From Pseudomonas sp. GM50 (GTDB taxonomy: Bacteria; Pseudomonadota; Gammaproteobacteria; Pseudomonadales; Pseudomonadaceae), in NCBI RefSeq assembly GCF_000282375.1, contig NZ_AKJK01000060.1:1-64000 (forward strand): 64,000 nucleotides of DNA, written 5' to 3'. Of the stretch, positions 1 through 7,773 are shown piece by piece (within the stretch, counting starts at the first letter, position 1; every line of letters starts with the position of its first letter). Both the position numbers and the translations under genes were made by a program. A model generated the notes under the pieces. The model searched no databases. It had not been told where the DNA came from and saw only the letters and a list, made by a program, of their open reading frames with translations.

Positions 1-85
1 ACAGGTCCAGGTGATCGGCGCCAGCCGATTGGCTGCCCAGGTCCACCACCGTGACGAACACGCGCATTGCTTGTAGACGATCCAT
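1..85 (-). CDS. LysR-family transcriptional regulator, N-terminal fragment (gene runs off the left edge)
   Basis: Reading the minus strand from the ATG at 85 gives MDRLQAMRVFVTVVDLGSQS followed by AGADHLDL, the usual opening of a LysR-type regulator (helix 1 and the start of the winged HTH). Only 28 codons lie in the window, so no ligand or target can be inferred from the protein. It is transcribed divergently from the exported metallo-beta-lactamase-fold gene starting at 200. LysR regulators often control the divergent neighbour, so that gene is the likely target (inference). The assignment rests on the first helix pattern only. Confidence 0.75.
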   Translation of the reverse strand, partial: MDRLQAMRVFVTVVDLGSQSAGADHLDL

Positions 86-199
86 GATTTGCCCGCTTTC
101 AGAAACAAACTATGTTCAAGCATCGCATTTTTTGTATCGAGTCGGGCAACTAAGCTCTGTCCCATCGCCAAGCATGGCATTCGGACAACGGAGCAACAG
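86..199. promoter_or_regulatory. Divergent intergenic region between the partial LysR gene and the MBL-fold gene
   Basis: This 114-bp gap separates two divergent starts and is more AT-rich than the flanking coding sequence, with a T-run near 130. It must carry both promoters and probably the LysR operator, but no single clear T-N11-A box or -35/-10 pair stands out. A GGAG at 190-193 serves as ribosome-binding site for the start at 200. Confidence 0.4.
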
Positions 200-1081
200 A
201 TGATCGGCTTCACTTCAATCAAACGCATTCTTCTGGCAACCGCCGCGCTTGGCTTCGCGGCCCATGCCGCTGCGGCGTCGACCCTGACGCTGGACGTCTA
301 CAACCCTGGCACCAACGCGATCTTCCCGGTGACCTCGGTGCTGGTCAGCGGCGAGAAGGAAGCGATTCTGGTGGACGCGCAATTCGGCAAAGCCCAGGCC
401 GAACAGGTGGTGGAAAAAATCCGCGCCAGCGGCAAGCAACTGACCACCATCTACATCAGCCACGGTGACCCGGATTACTACTTCGGCCTCGACACCGTGA
501 CCAAAGCGTTCCCGAAAGCCAAAGTGCTGGCCTCGCAACCGACTGTTGATCACATCAAAAAAACCGTCGACGGCAAACTGGCGTTCTGGGGTCCGAAAAT
601 GGGCGCCGACGTGCCGAACAAAACCATCGTGCCGCAGGTGCTCAAGGGCGACAGCCTGATGCTGGAAGGGCAGAAATTGCAGGTGATCGGCCTGGACGGC
701 AAGCAGCCGGATCGCAGCTTTGTGTGGATCCCGTCGATCAAGGCTGTGGTCGGTGGCGTGGTGGTCGCTGAGAACATTCACGTGTGGATGGCCGACACCC
801 AGACCCCGCAATCCCATGCCGATTGGCTGACGACGCTGCAGGCGATTGAAGCGCTGAAGCCGAAGACCATCGTGCCGGGTCACTACCTTGGTGAGAGCGC
901 TCGTTCTCTGGCGGCGGTGCAGTTCACTGCCGATTACATCAAGGCTTTCGACGAAGAAACCGCCAAGGCGAAAGACGCCGCCGAACTGATCGCCGCGATG
1001 AAAAAACGCTACCCGACCCTGGGCGAAGAAAGCTCGCTGGAGCTGAGCGCCAAAGTCGCCAAGGGCGAGATGAAGTGGTAA
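200..1081 (+). CDS. Exported metallo-beta-lactamase-fold hydrolase-like protein with a degenerate metal motif
   Basis: The 293-aa product starts at the ATG at 200, chosen over the longer frame from 89 because it has a GGAG about 6 nt upstream and begins with a signal peptide (basic MIGFTSIKR, hydrophobic ATAALGFAAHAAA, cleavage after the Ala run near residue 26). The body has the MBL-fold layout, with a late GH motif in VPGHYLGES. The family signature HxHxDH is altered to SHGDPDYYFG (H88, D90, D92, Y93), so two of the usual metal ligands are replaced. It may use a different metal arrangement or be non-hydrolytic. Substrate unknown. It lies divergent from a LysR gene and upstream of an NAD(P)-binding oxidoreductase, separated by a REP element. 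Confidence 0.8.
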   Translation: MIGFTSIKRILLATAALGFAAHAAAASTLTLDVYNPGTNAIFPVTSVLVSGEKEAILVDAQFGKAQAEQVVEKIRASGKQLTTIYISHGDPDYYFGLDTVTKAFPKAKVLASQPTVDHIKKTVDGKLAFWGPKMGADVPNKTIVPQVLKGDSLMLEGQKLQVIGLDGKQPDRSFVWIPSIKAVVGGVVVAENIHVWMADTQTPQSHADWLTTLQAIEALKPKTIVPGHYLGESARSLAAVQFTADYIKAFDEETAKAKDAAELIAAMKKRYPTLGEESSLELSAKVAKGEMKW

Positions 1082-1116
1082 TCCGCTGAGCACAACATTT
1101 TTGGCGAGGGTGCTTT

Positions 1117-1236
1117 GTGGCGAGGGGGCTTGCCCCCGTTCGGCTGCGCAGCAGTCGTGAAACCTGAGCATACGGTGCGGCTGAAAGAATGTAGGGGAGC
1201 GCTTCGCACTCCAACGGGGGCAAGCCCCCTCGCCAC
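1117..1236. repeat. REPIN-type inverted repeat, family A
   Basis: Left arm GTGGCGAGGGGGCTTGCCCC at 1117 and its reverse complement ending at 1236 flank a roughly 75-nt spacer. The same arm pair recurs at 7565, 40488, 42846 and 49217, always between genes. This is the layout of Pseudomonas REP doublets (REPINs). It can fold into a long hairpin between the MBL gene and the oxidoreductase and probably limits readthrough or protects the upstream mRNA. Confidence 0.85.
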
Positions 1237-1330
1237 AAAAGCTCATCTAGCCACAAAAAAACACCTAGTCACAAAAGCCCCGTGCCATACAAATAAATAC
1301 AGATTCACCCAAACCAACTGGAGAAACGTC

Positions 1331-1945
1331 ATGAGCAACATCGCAATCATCGGTGCCACCGGTCGTGCCGGTAGCCAACTGTTGGAAGAAGCCCTGCGTC
1401 GCGGTCACAGCGTTACTGCCATCGCCCGCGACACCTCGAAAATCGCCCCGCGTGCCGGTGTCGTGAGCAAAAACGTCGACGTGCTCGACGCTGCTGCATT
1501 GCAAGCCGCCGTGGCCGGGCATGATGCGGTGATCAGCGCGGCGCACTTCTCCACCATCCCCGCCAGCGCGGTCATCGAGCCGGTGAAGAAGGCCGGGGTC
1601 AAGCGTCTGCTGGTTGTCGGCGGTGCCGGATCGCTGTTGCTGCCGAATGGCTCTCGGGTGATCGACAGCGAAGGTTTCCCGGAGGAATACAAGGCAGAGG
1701 CCAGCGCCGGTGCCGCGTTCCTGAATACCTTGCGTCAGGAACAGGACCTGGACTGGACCTTCCTGTCACCGTCGGCGGAATTCGTCGAAGGTGAGCGCAC
1801 GGGTACGTTTCGAATCGGTAAGGATGACTTGCTGGTGAGTGCCGAAGGCCGCAGCTGGATTACCTTTGCAGACTTCGCCATTGCATTGCTTGATGAAGTG
1901 CAAACGCCGAAGCATTCCCGCCAGCGGTTTACTGTCGGGTATTGA
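1331..1945 (+). CDS. NAD(P)-binding (NmrA/SDR-like) oxidoreductase
   Basis: The 204-aa protein starts at the ATG at 1331; the upstream part of the open frame lies in REP sequence. It opens with the dinucleotide-binding glycine motif IAIIGATGRAGSQLL (residues 4-18) and has a following RDTSK segment where NADP-binding members contact the 2'-phosphate. The size and the TFLSPSAEF segment match the atypical short-chain dehydrogenase group (YwnB/NmrA-like), which lacks a clear YxxxK site. Substrate unknown. The upstream spacer carries a REP hairpin, so cotranscription with the MBL-fold gene is uncertain. Confidence 0.85.
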   Translation: MSNIAIIGATGRAGSQLLEEALRRGHSVTAIARDTSKIAPRAGVVSKNVDVLDAAALQAAVAGHDAVISAAHFSTIPASAVIEPVKKAGVKRLLVVGGAGSLLLPNGSRVIDSEGFPEEYKAEASAGAAFLNTLRQEQDLDWTFLSPSAEFVEGERTGTFRIGKDDLLVSAEGRSWITFADFAIALLDEVQTPKHSRQRFTVGY

Positions 1946-1962
1946 TGGCGCTGCTTAAATCA

Positions 1963-2056
1963 TTCGCGAGCAAGCCCGCTCCCACATTTGATCTACGTCG
2001 TACACAAATACTGTGTTCACTGGAGATTTAATGTGGGAGCGGGCTTGCTCGCGAAG
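1963..2056. repeat. REPIN-type inverted repeat, family B
   Basis: Arms TTCGCGAGCAAGCCCGCTCC (from 1963) and the complementary arm ending at 2056 flank a 45-nt spacer. The element lies between the converging ends of the oxidoreductase (1945) and the LysR gene (2060), where it can serve as a bidirectional terminator. Related copies lie at 13421, 14753, 43801 and 46636. Confidence 0.85.
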
Positions 2057-2059
2057 GGC

Positions 2060-2941
2060 TCACCGCGATTGAGCCTGCTCCACCAACCACCCCATCAATT
2101 CGCGTAACTTCGGCGAAGGCGCAGGTTTCTCGGGGAACACCAGGTAATACGCCAACCCGGTTTTCACCTTCAGGTCAAAAGGCATGACCAGCCGTCCGGC
2201 ACTCAGGTCATCGCCGATCAACGACCAATCGCCAATCGCCACGCCCGTCCCCTGGGACGCCATCGACATCGCCAGGTCCAGGGTTTCGAAATGCTGCCCT
2301 TTGCCGACATTGCTCAGCCGAATATCCGCAGCCTTCAGCCAGGCGTTCCAGTCCCGTTCATCGCGGGTGGGGTGCAGCAACAAGTGCTGTTGCAGATCGG
2401 CCGGTGTCTGCAAAGCCATCGGCCCTTCAAGCATCGGTCGGGAACACACCGGCGTCAGTTGTTCATCGAACAGATGCTGGGAGGCCAGTGAGCTGTCCGG
2501 CGGCGGGCCGTACATCACCGCCGCATCGAACTGCTCGCGATGAAAATCCACCCCGTGTTTGACCGTGGTGGTCAATTCCACCGGCACATCCGGGCGTTCC
2601 TTTTGCCACTGCAACAGGCGTGGCAACAGCCAGCGCATCACACAGGTCGGGGCTTTCAGTTGCAGGGTTTCGCGCTTCTCGCCGATCTGCTCCACCGCCT
2701 CGTCGATCAGGCCGAAAATCTGCTGCACCCGTGGCAGCCACTCCCGTCCTTCGGCGGTCAGGCTCAAGCCCCGCGCCTGGCGAATGAACAACTCATAACC
2801 CAGATGATCTTCCAGCCCGGCGATCTGCCGGCTCACCGCGCCTTGGGTGATGTGCAGTTGTTCGGCGGCCCGGGTGAAGTTGCAGCACTGCGCGGTGATC
2901 AGAAAAGTGTGCAGCGCCGGCAGGGGAGGCAATCGTTTCAT
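2060..2941 (-). CDS. LysR-family transcriptional regulator (GcvA-like), probable regulator of the decarboxylase cluster
   Basis: The 293-aa protein has the LysR winged HTH at residues 5-65 (LPALHTFLITAQCCNFTRAA, ITQGAVSRQI) and a periplasmic-binding-protein-like effector domain after about residue 90. The HTH sequence resembles the GcvA/AmpR branch. It is divergent from the ThDP decarboxylase gene starting at 3101 with 159 bp between, the classic geometry for a LysR regulator controlling its neighbour in response to a pathway metabolite. The inducer is not deducible from sequence; a 2-oxoacid or related amine is a guess from context. Confidence 0.88.
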   Translation of the reverse strand: MKRLPPLPALHTFLITAQCCNFTRAAEQLHITQGAVSRQIAGLEDHLGYELFIRQARGLSLTAEGREWLPRVQQIFGLIDEAVEQIGEKRETLQLKAPTCVMRWLLPRLLQWQKERPDVPVELTTTVKHGVDFHREQFDAAVMYGPPPDSSLASQHLFDEQLTPVCSRPMLEGPMALQTPADLQQHLLLHPTRDERDWNAWLKAADIRLSNVGKGQHFETLDLAMSMASQGTGVAIGDWSLIGDDLSAGRLVMPFDLKVKTGLAYYLVFPEKPAPSPKLRELMGWLVEQAQSR

Positions 2942-3100
2942 TGGGATCCAAGGTATGACGTGAGGACATGGCTAGTATGACTTTTTATCCATTGTTGCGG
3001 CTACGTGTCGCCCGTTCCAATGAGGCCATCCCTGGACCTGCCAACCCATCATAAACACTGCGCAGGCCCGGCGTCTCAAACGAACAAAAAGGGCAAAGAC
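2942..3100. promoter_or_regulatory. Divergent promoter region, LysR gene / decarboxylase operon
   Basis: The 159-bp gap holds both start regions. A locally AT-rich stretch at about 2975-2995 is a plausible promoter or LysR contact zone. No perfect dyad is obvious. An AAAGGG at about 3088-3093 lies upstream of the ATG at 3101 as ribosome-binding site. Confidence 0.4.
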
Positions 3101-4738
3101 ATGGCGACGTGCGGCGAAGTATTGGTCAAGTTACTCGAAGATTACGGGGTCGAGCAGGTGTTCGGCATTCCCGGGGTACACACCGTGGAGCTGTATCGCG
3201 GGCTGGCCCGTTCGAGCATCAACCACGTCACTCCGCGTCACGAACAGGGCGCCGGCTTCATGGCTGACGGTTACGCTCGCACCAGCGGTAAACCGGGCGT
3301 GTGCTTCATCATCACCGGCCCTGGCATGACCAACATCACCACCGCCATGGGTCAGGCTTACGCCGACTCGATCCCGATGCTGGTGATTTCCAGCGTGCAA
3401 TCGCGCAGCCAATTGGGCGGCGGTCGCGGCAAGCTGCATGAGCTGCCAAACCAGAGCGCACTGGTCGGCGGTGTGGCAGCGTTCTCCCATACCTTGATGT
3501 CGGCGGCTGAATTGCCGGGCGTCCTGGCTCGCGCCTTCGCGTTGTTCCAGGCTGGCCGTCCGCGTCCGGTACACATCGAAATCCCGTTGGACGTATTGGT
3601 CGAAGAGGCCGATGACTTGCTCGCCAGCGTGCCGGTGAACATCGACCGCGCCGGTGCTTCGCCCAGCGCGATCAGCCGCATGACCGACTGGCTGGCCGGT
3701 GCCAAGCGCCCGTTGATTCTCGCCGGTGGCGGCGCTATCGATGCCGCGGCCGAGCTGACTGAACTGGCCGAACTGCTGGACGCGCCGGTGGCCCTGACCA
3801 TCAATGCCAAGGGCATGCTCGAATCCCGCCACCCGCTGCTGATCGGTTCGACCCAAAGCCTGGTAGCCACTCGCGCGCTGGTCGCCGAGGCCGACGTGGT
3901 GCTGGCCATCGGCACTGAACTGGCCGAAACCGATTACGACGTCACCTTTGCCGGTGGCTTCGAAATTCCTGGCGTGCTACTGCGCGTGGACATCGACCCT
4001 GACCAGACCGTGCGTAATTACCCGCCGAAAGTCGCGTTGGTGGCCGACTCGCGCAACGCCGCTCAGGCCTTGCTGAGTGCGCTGTCCCACAAGTCACTGG
4101 CCGAGCGTCGCAATGATTGGGGCCAGGTACGTGCCGCGCGTTTGCGCGATGAATTGGCCGCATCCTGGGACACCCCGACGCTGGCCCAGACTCGCTTCCT
4201 GGAAACCGTTTTGCATGAATTGCCGAACGCGGTGTTCGTCGGCGATTCGACCCAACCGGTGTACACCGGCAACCTGACCTTCAACCCGGAGCGCCCGCGC
4301 CGCTGGTTCAACTCGTCCACCGGTTACGGCACCCTCGGTTACGCCTTGCCGGCGGCGATTGGCGCCTGGCTCGGTGGCAGCGTCGAAGGCGGCGCACGCC
4401 CTCCGGTGGTGTGTCTGATCGGCGACGGTGGCCTGCAATTCACCCTGCCGGAACTGGCCAGCGCGGTAGAAGCACGCACGCCAGTGATCGTCCTGCTGTG
4501 GAATAACCAGGGCTACGAAGAGATCAAGAAATACATGGTCAACCGCGCCATCGAGCCGGTGGGCGTGGACATCTACACCCCGGATTTCATCGGTGTGGCC
4601 AAGGCCCTGGGTTGCGCGGCCGAGGCGGTCAGCAGTGTTGACGGATTGCGTGATGCATTGCGCCTTGCCACCGATCGCCAAGGCCCGACCCTGATTGAAA
4701 TCGATCAGACCCAGTGGATGAAGGCGGTGTCGAAATGA
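3101..4738 (+). CDS. aruI: ThDP-dependent 2-oxoacid decarboxylase, 5-guanidino-2-oxopentanoate decarboxylase (AruI) type
   Basis: The 545-aa protein has the three-domain ThDP enzyme plan. The catalytic glutamate lies in VTPRHEQGAGFMADGYAR near residue 45, the central domain follows, and the C-terminal ThDP/Mg motif starts with GDGGLQF and ends about 28 residues later with WNNQGY. The N-terminal half matches what I remember of AruI, which decarboxylates 2-ketoarginine to 4-guanidinobutyraldehyde in the arginine transaminase route. The next gene is an aldehyde dehydrogenase overlapping by ATGA, which fits a decarboxylase-dehydrogenase pair. The aminotransferase AruH is not adjacent, so this could be a paralogue acting on another 2-oxoacid. 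The start at 3101 is preferred over the upstream frame, which lacks a ribosome-binding site. Confidence 0.75.
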   Translation: MATCGEVLVKLLEDYGVEQVFGIPGVHTVELYRGLARSSINHVTPRHEQGAGFMADGYARTSGKPGVCFIITGPGMTNITTAMGQAYADSIPMLVISSVQSRSQLGGGRGKLHELPNQSALVGGVAAFSHTLMSAAELPGVLARAFALFQAGRPRPVHIEIPLDVLVEEADDLLASVPVNIDRAGASPSAISRMTDWLAGAKRPLILAGGGAIDAAAELTELAELLDAPVALTINAKGMLESRHPLLIGSTQSLVATRALVAEADVVLAIGTELAETDYDVTFAGGFEIPGVLLRVDIDPDQTVRNYPPKVALVADSRNAAQALLSALSHKSLAERRNDWGQVRAARLRDELAASWDTPTLAQTRFLETVLHELPNAVFVGDSTQPVYTGNLTFNPERPRRWFNSSTGYGTLGYALPAAIGAWLGGSVEGGARPPVVCLIGDGGLQFTLPELASAVEARTPVIVLLWNNQGYEEIKKYMVNRAIEPVGVDIYTPDFIGVAKALGCAAEAVSSVDGLRDALRLATDRQGPTLIEIDQTQWMKAVSK

Positions 4739-6183
4739 GTTTTCCAACTACTTTGGATGGCCTGTACATCAACGGCCAATGGGCCGCCGGCCACGAACAT
4801 CTGCGCGTGATCAACCCGGCGACCGAAGCCCTGTTGACCACCGTTAATGGTGGCGATGCACACGCTGTCGATCAGGCCGTCACGGCGGCGACCAACGCTT
4901 TCAAAGAGTGGTCGAAAACCACCGGCGCCGAGCGCGGGGCGATCTTGCGCAGAATCGCCGCGGGCGTGCAGGCCGGTCGCGAGCAGTTGATGAAATTGCA
5001 GTCGAGCAACAACGGCAAACCGCTGTTCGAAGCGGCCATCGACGTCGACGACGTGATCGCCACCTTCGAGTATTACGCCGAGCTGGCCGAAGGCCTGGAC
5101 GCGAAGCAAGACAGCGCCGTGGCGTTGCCGAGCGATGATTTCAGTGCCCGTTTGCGCCGTGAACCGTGCGGTGTGGTGGGGCTGATCGTGCCGTGGAATT
5201 TCCCGATGGTCACCACCGCCTGGAAACTCGCCCCGGCCCTGGCCGCCGGTTGCTGCGTGGTGCTCAAACCATCGGAAGTGACGCCGCTGCCAGAGCTGGA
5301 ACTGGCGACGATCATTGCCGAAGCAGGTCTGCCAAACGGTGTGTTCAATCTGGTCTGCGGCACCGGCCTGGCTGTTGGCGCGCCGCTGTCGGCTGACCCG
5401 CGCATCGCCAAGATTTCCTTCACCGGCAGCAACGCGGTGGGCGTGCAGGTGATGCAGCGGGCGGCGGAAACCGTGAAGGGTGTGAGCCTGGAATTGGGCG
5501 GCAAATCTTCGCTGCTGGTGCTCGCCGATGCCGACATCGAACTGGCCGTGGAAGTGGCCTGTGGCGGTGGTTTCTTCAACGCCGGGCAAATGTGTTCCGC
5601 CACCAGCCGCGTGCTGGTTGCCGATGAGCTGGCGGAAGAATTTGTGGTGCGATTGAAGGCGCGCGCCGAAGCCATTCGTGTGGCCGACCCGTTCGACCCG
5701 AATGTGGAAATGGGCGCACTGGTCAATCAGGCGCAATACCAACGTGTGCTGGGCCACATCGATCGCGGTTTGAGCGCTGGCGCAAAGCTGATCTGCGGCG
5801 GTAATCGCCCGGCGGATCTGTCACGCGGCTATTTTTTGCAGCCGACCATTTTCATCGATGTGCCCCTCGACAGTGCGCTGTGGTGCGAAGAGATTTTCGG
5901 CCCAGTGATCTGCGTACGCAGTTTCAGCTCTGAAGCCGAGGCGATTGCCTTGGCCAACGACAGCCAGTTTGGCCTGGTGGCCAGCGTGGTCACGCGCGAC
6001 GCCGAAGCGGCCGATCGGGTCGCCAACGCTTTGCAGGCGGGGCTTGTGTGGATCAACGCGCCGCAAGTGATCTTCCCGCAGACCGCCTGGGGTGGCTACA
6101 AACAGAGCAGCATCGGCCGCGAATTGGGGCCGTGGGGTTTGCAGGCTTTCCAGGAAATCAAACACGTGATTCGGGCCGTCTGA
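4735..6183 (+). CDS. NAD(P)-dependent aldehyde dehydrogenase (betaine/guanidinobutyraldehyde dehydrogenase type)
   Basis: The 482-aa protein is a full-length ALDH. It has the NAD-binding segment VPWNFPMVTTAWK, the catalytic Glu253 in LELGGKSS and the nucleophilic Cys287 in FNAGQMCSATSR, with the late motif EEIFGPV. Its start codon overlaps the stop of the decarboxylase gene (ATGA at 4735-4738), implying translational coupling. The likely role is oxidation of the aldehyde made by that decarboxylase; with an AruI-type partner this would be 4-guanidinobutyraldehyde to 4-guanidinobutyrate. Exact substrate is inference. No ureohydrolase for guanidinobutyrate lies nearby. Confidence 0.88.
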   Translation: MSFPTTLDGLYINGQWAAGHEHLRVINPATEALLTTVNGGDAHAVDQAVTAATNAFKEWSKTTGAERGAILRRIAAGVQAGREQLMKLQSSNNGKPLFEAAIDVDDVIATFEYYAELAEGLDAKQDSAVALPSDDFSARLRREPCGVVGLIVPWNFPMVTTAWKLAPALAAGCCVVLKPSEVTPLPELELATIIAEAGLPNGVFNLVCGTGLAVGAPLSADPRIAKISFTGSNAVGVQVMQRAAETVKGVSLELGGKSSLLVLADADIELAVEVACGGGFFNAGQMCSATSRVLVADELAEEFVVRLKARAEAIRVADPFDPNVEMGALVNQAQYQRVLGHIDRGLSAGAKLICGGNRPADLSRGYFLQPTIFIDVPLDSALWCEEIFGPVICVRSFSSEAEAIALANDSQFGLVASVVTRDAEAADRVANALQAGLVWINAPQVIFPQTAWGGYKQSSIGRELGPWGLQAFQEIKHVIRAV

Positions 6184-6200
6184 CAGCACGAAAAAGGTGA

Positions 6201-6227
6201 GCGCATGCCTCGTGATGAGGCATGCGC
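6201..6227. terminator. Perfect 11-bp hairpin downstream of the aldehyde dehydrogenase gene
   Basis: GCGCATGCCTC at 6201-6211 and GAGGCATGCGC at 6217-6227 are perfect inverted repeats around a 5-nt loop. The hairpin begins 18 nt after the stop codon of the aldehyde dehydrogenase gene. No U-tract follows directly, so it may be a partial terminator, an mRNA-stabilising end, or a protein-binding palindrome controlling the importer genes that start 175 nt later. Confidence 0.55.
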
Positions 6228-6401
6228 CAGCGTCATGGCTTCAATGAGTTTTTATCGATAGTCAGGTGTTTTGCACGACCTCAGGATGAAGCTGTCGGCG
6301 CCGCTCTTGCCCTTTGAAACCGGGGGCTTGGAGCTGATCTGACCGCGCGGATGCAAGGGTTGCGACCAACCTCATACTTAAAAAAACAAAGGGAGTCCTT
6401 C

Positions 6402-7505
6402 ATGGGCGAGCACGATCTGAACAGACGTCAATTCATCAAAACCGTGGGCGTGGCGTCCGTGGCTGCGGCGGCCATGAGCATGCCGTTCATCAAGGCCAAT
6501 GCCAGCGACACACGCTTCCAGGGCAAGACCCTGCGCTTGCTGACCTGGTCCGATGACACCGGCCTTGCGGCACTGCGCAACATCGCTGCAACCTTCGAAG
6601 CCAAGTACGGCTGCAAGGTCATCGCTGACCGCACCGGCAGCACCTCGGAAATGGTTGCCAAACTCAAGGCCGGCGGTGATCGTCCGCAGTACGACATCAT
6701 CACGCTGGCCGGCGTCGGCGCCGAAGGTCTGGCCGCCGCCAACCTGCTGGAAAAACCCGATCTCAACCGCATCCCCAACCTGATCGACGTGCCGGAGCAA
6801 TACCGCACTGGCGCCAACGGTCACGGCATCGGTTACCTGCTGTGGTGCAACAGCCTGGTCTACAGTACCCGCACCATCAAAGAAGCGCCGGACAGCTATG
6901 CCGCCCTGTGGGACGCGGAACTGTCGCCGAACATCTTCCTGCCGCCGCCGAACTGGACCGAGGCCATGGACCTGATCATCATCGCGGCCAAACTGGCCGG
7001 TGGTGACGAACACAACATCGAGCCAGGCTTCAAGAAACTCGCCGAGCTGAAAGATCGCGTCGTGACCCTGGGCGAAAACCCGAACCAGATCGCAGAACTG
7101 TTCCGCACCGGTTCGCTGGACATGGGTGGCCTGTACGCGCCGGCGTTTTTCCCGAAACAGATTCGCGATCCGGCCTACGGTCTGGGCGCCACGTTCGGCA
7201 TGAAGGAAGGCTTCTACACCGATCTGATGCTGTCGGTGATGCCGAAGAATCGTCCGGGCGATACCGACCTGGCCTACGCCTTCATCAACCACTCTCTGGA
7301 CCCGCTGGTGCAGGGCAAGATGGCCGAAGATATCTACAACGGCCCGGTCAACGCCAAGGCGATCATCTCCGCCGAAGCGCGCAAGAGCCCGTACATCCTC
7401 ACGCCGGAGCAGATTGCCGAGAAGGCGATCATGCACGACAACGCCTTCCTGGCCACCGTGCATGACCAATGGATTCGTCGTTACACGGAAATCTTTTCTT
7501 CCTGA
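6402..7505 (+). CDS. Tat-exported periplasmic substrate-binding protein of a polyamine-type ABC importer
   Basis: The 367-aa protein starts at the ATG at 6402 with GGGAG 7 nt upstream. It opens with a twin-arginine signal (NRRQFIKTVGVASVAAAA, residues 7-24, cleaved near ANA-S). The mature part resembles PotD/PotF-type binding proteins (extracellular solute-binding family 1/8). It is followed by two permeases and an ATPase of the spermidine/putrescine type and preceded by the decarboxylase-dehydrogenase pair, so the ligand may be an amine, guanidino compound or related acid feeding that pathway (inference). Tat export of a binding protein suggests cytoplasmic folding before export. Confidence 0.85.
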   Translation: MGEHDLNRRQFIKTVGVASVAAAAMSMPFIKANASDTRFQGKTLRLLTWSDDTGLAALRNIAATFEAKYGCKVIADRTGSTSEMVAKLKAGGDRPQYDIITLAGVGAEGLAAANLLEKPDLNRIPNLIDVPEQYRTGANGHGIGYLLWCNSLVYSTRTIKEAPDSYAALWDAELSPNIFLPPPNWTEAMDLIIIAAKLAGGDEHNIEPGFKKLAELKDRVVTLGENPNQIAELFRTGSLDMGGLYAPAFFPKQIRDPAYGLGATFGMKEGFYTDLMLSVMPKNRPGDTDLAYAFINHSLDPLVQGKMAEDIYNGPVNAKAIISAEARKSPYILTPEQIAEKAIMHDNAFLATVHDQWIRRYTEIFSS

Positions 7506-7548
7506 TCGAGTGGCGTACGCAAGCCTTCTGAGACACCACAAATCCAAT

Positions 7549-7710
7549 GTGGGAGCGAGCTTTTGTGGCGAGGGGGCTTGCCCCCGTTGGGGCGCGAAGC
7601 GGCCCTGAATCCTGTCATCGCGGTGCATCAGGTGCACCGCATGAAATGGTTTACGACTGCTTCGCAGTCGAACGGGGGCAAGCCCCCTCGCCACAAAGCC
7701 CGCTCCCACA
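7549..7710. repeat. Composite REPIN: family A element nested inside family B arms, within the ABC operon
   Basis: A complete family A pair at 7565-7694 is bracketed by family B-like arms (GTGGGAGCGAGC near 7549 and GCCCGCTCCCACA ending at 7710). It lies between the binding-protein gene and the first permease gene. In operons of this type a hairpin here commonly protects the binding-protein message and reduces permease expression (family knowledge; not shown here). The nesting suggests one element inserted next to or within another. Confidence 0.8.
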
Positions 7711-7773
7711 GGGTTCAACGTGGTTTCAAGTCTTGTGTTCGTTCAGCTGCTTTCCATTGACGAGACCCTTGCT

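Noticed and set aside
1117..1236. Possible CRISPR-like repeats (recurring ~20-nt units in the window)
   Set aside because: The units are dispersed inverted pairs between genes, not direct repeats with unique equal-length spacers; they are REP/REPIN elements.
215..1246. Long minus-strand frame opposite the MBL-fold gene
   Set aside because: It is a mirror of the MBL-fold gene and runs into the REP element; no motif.
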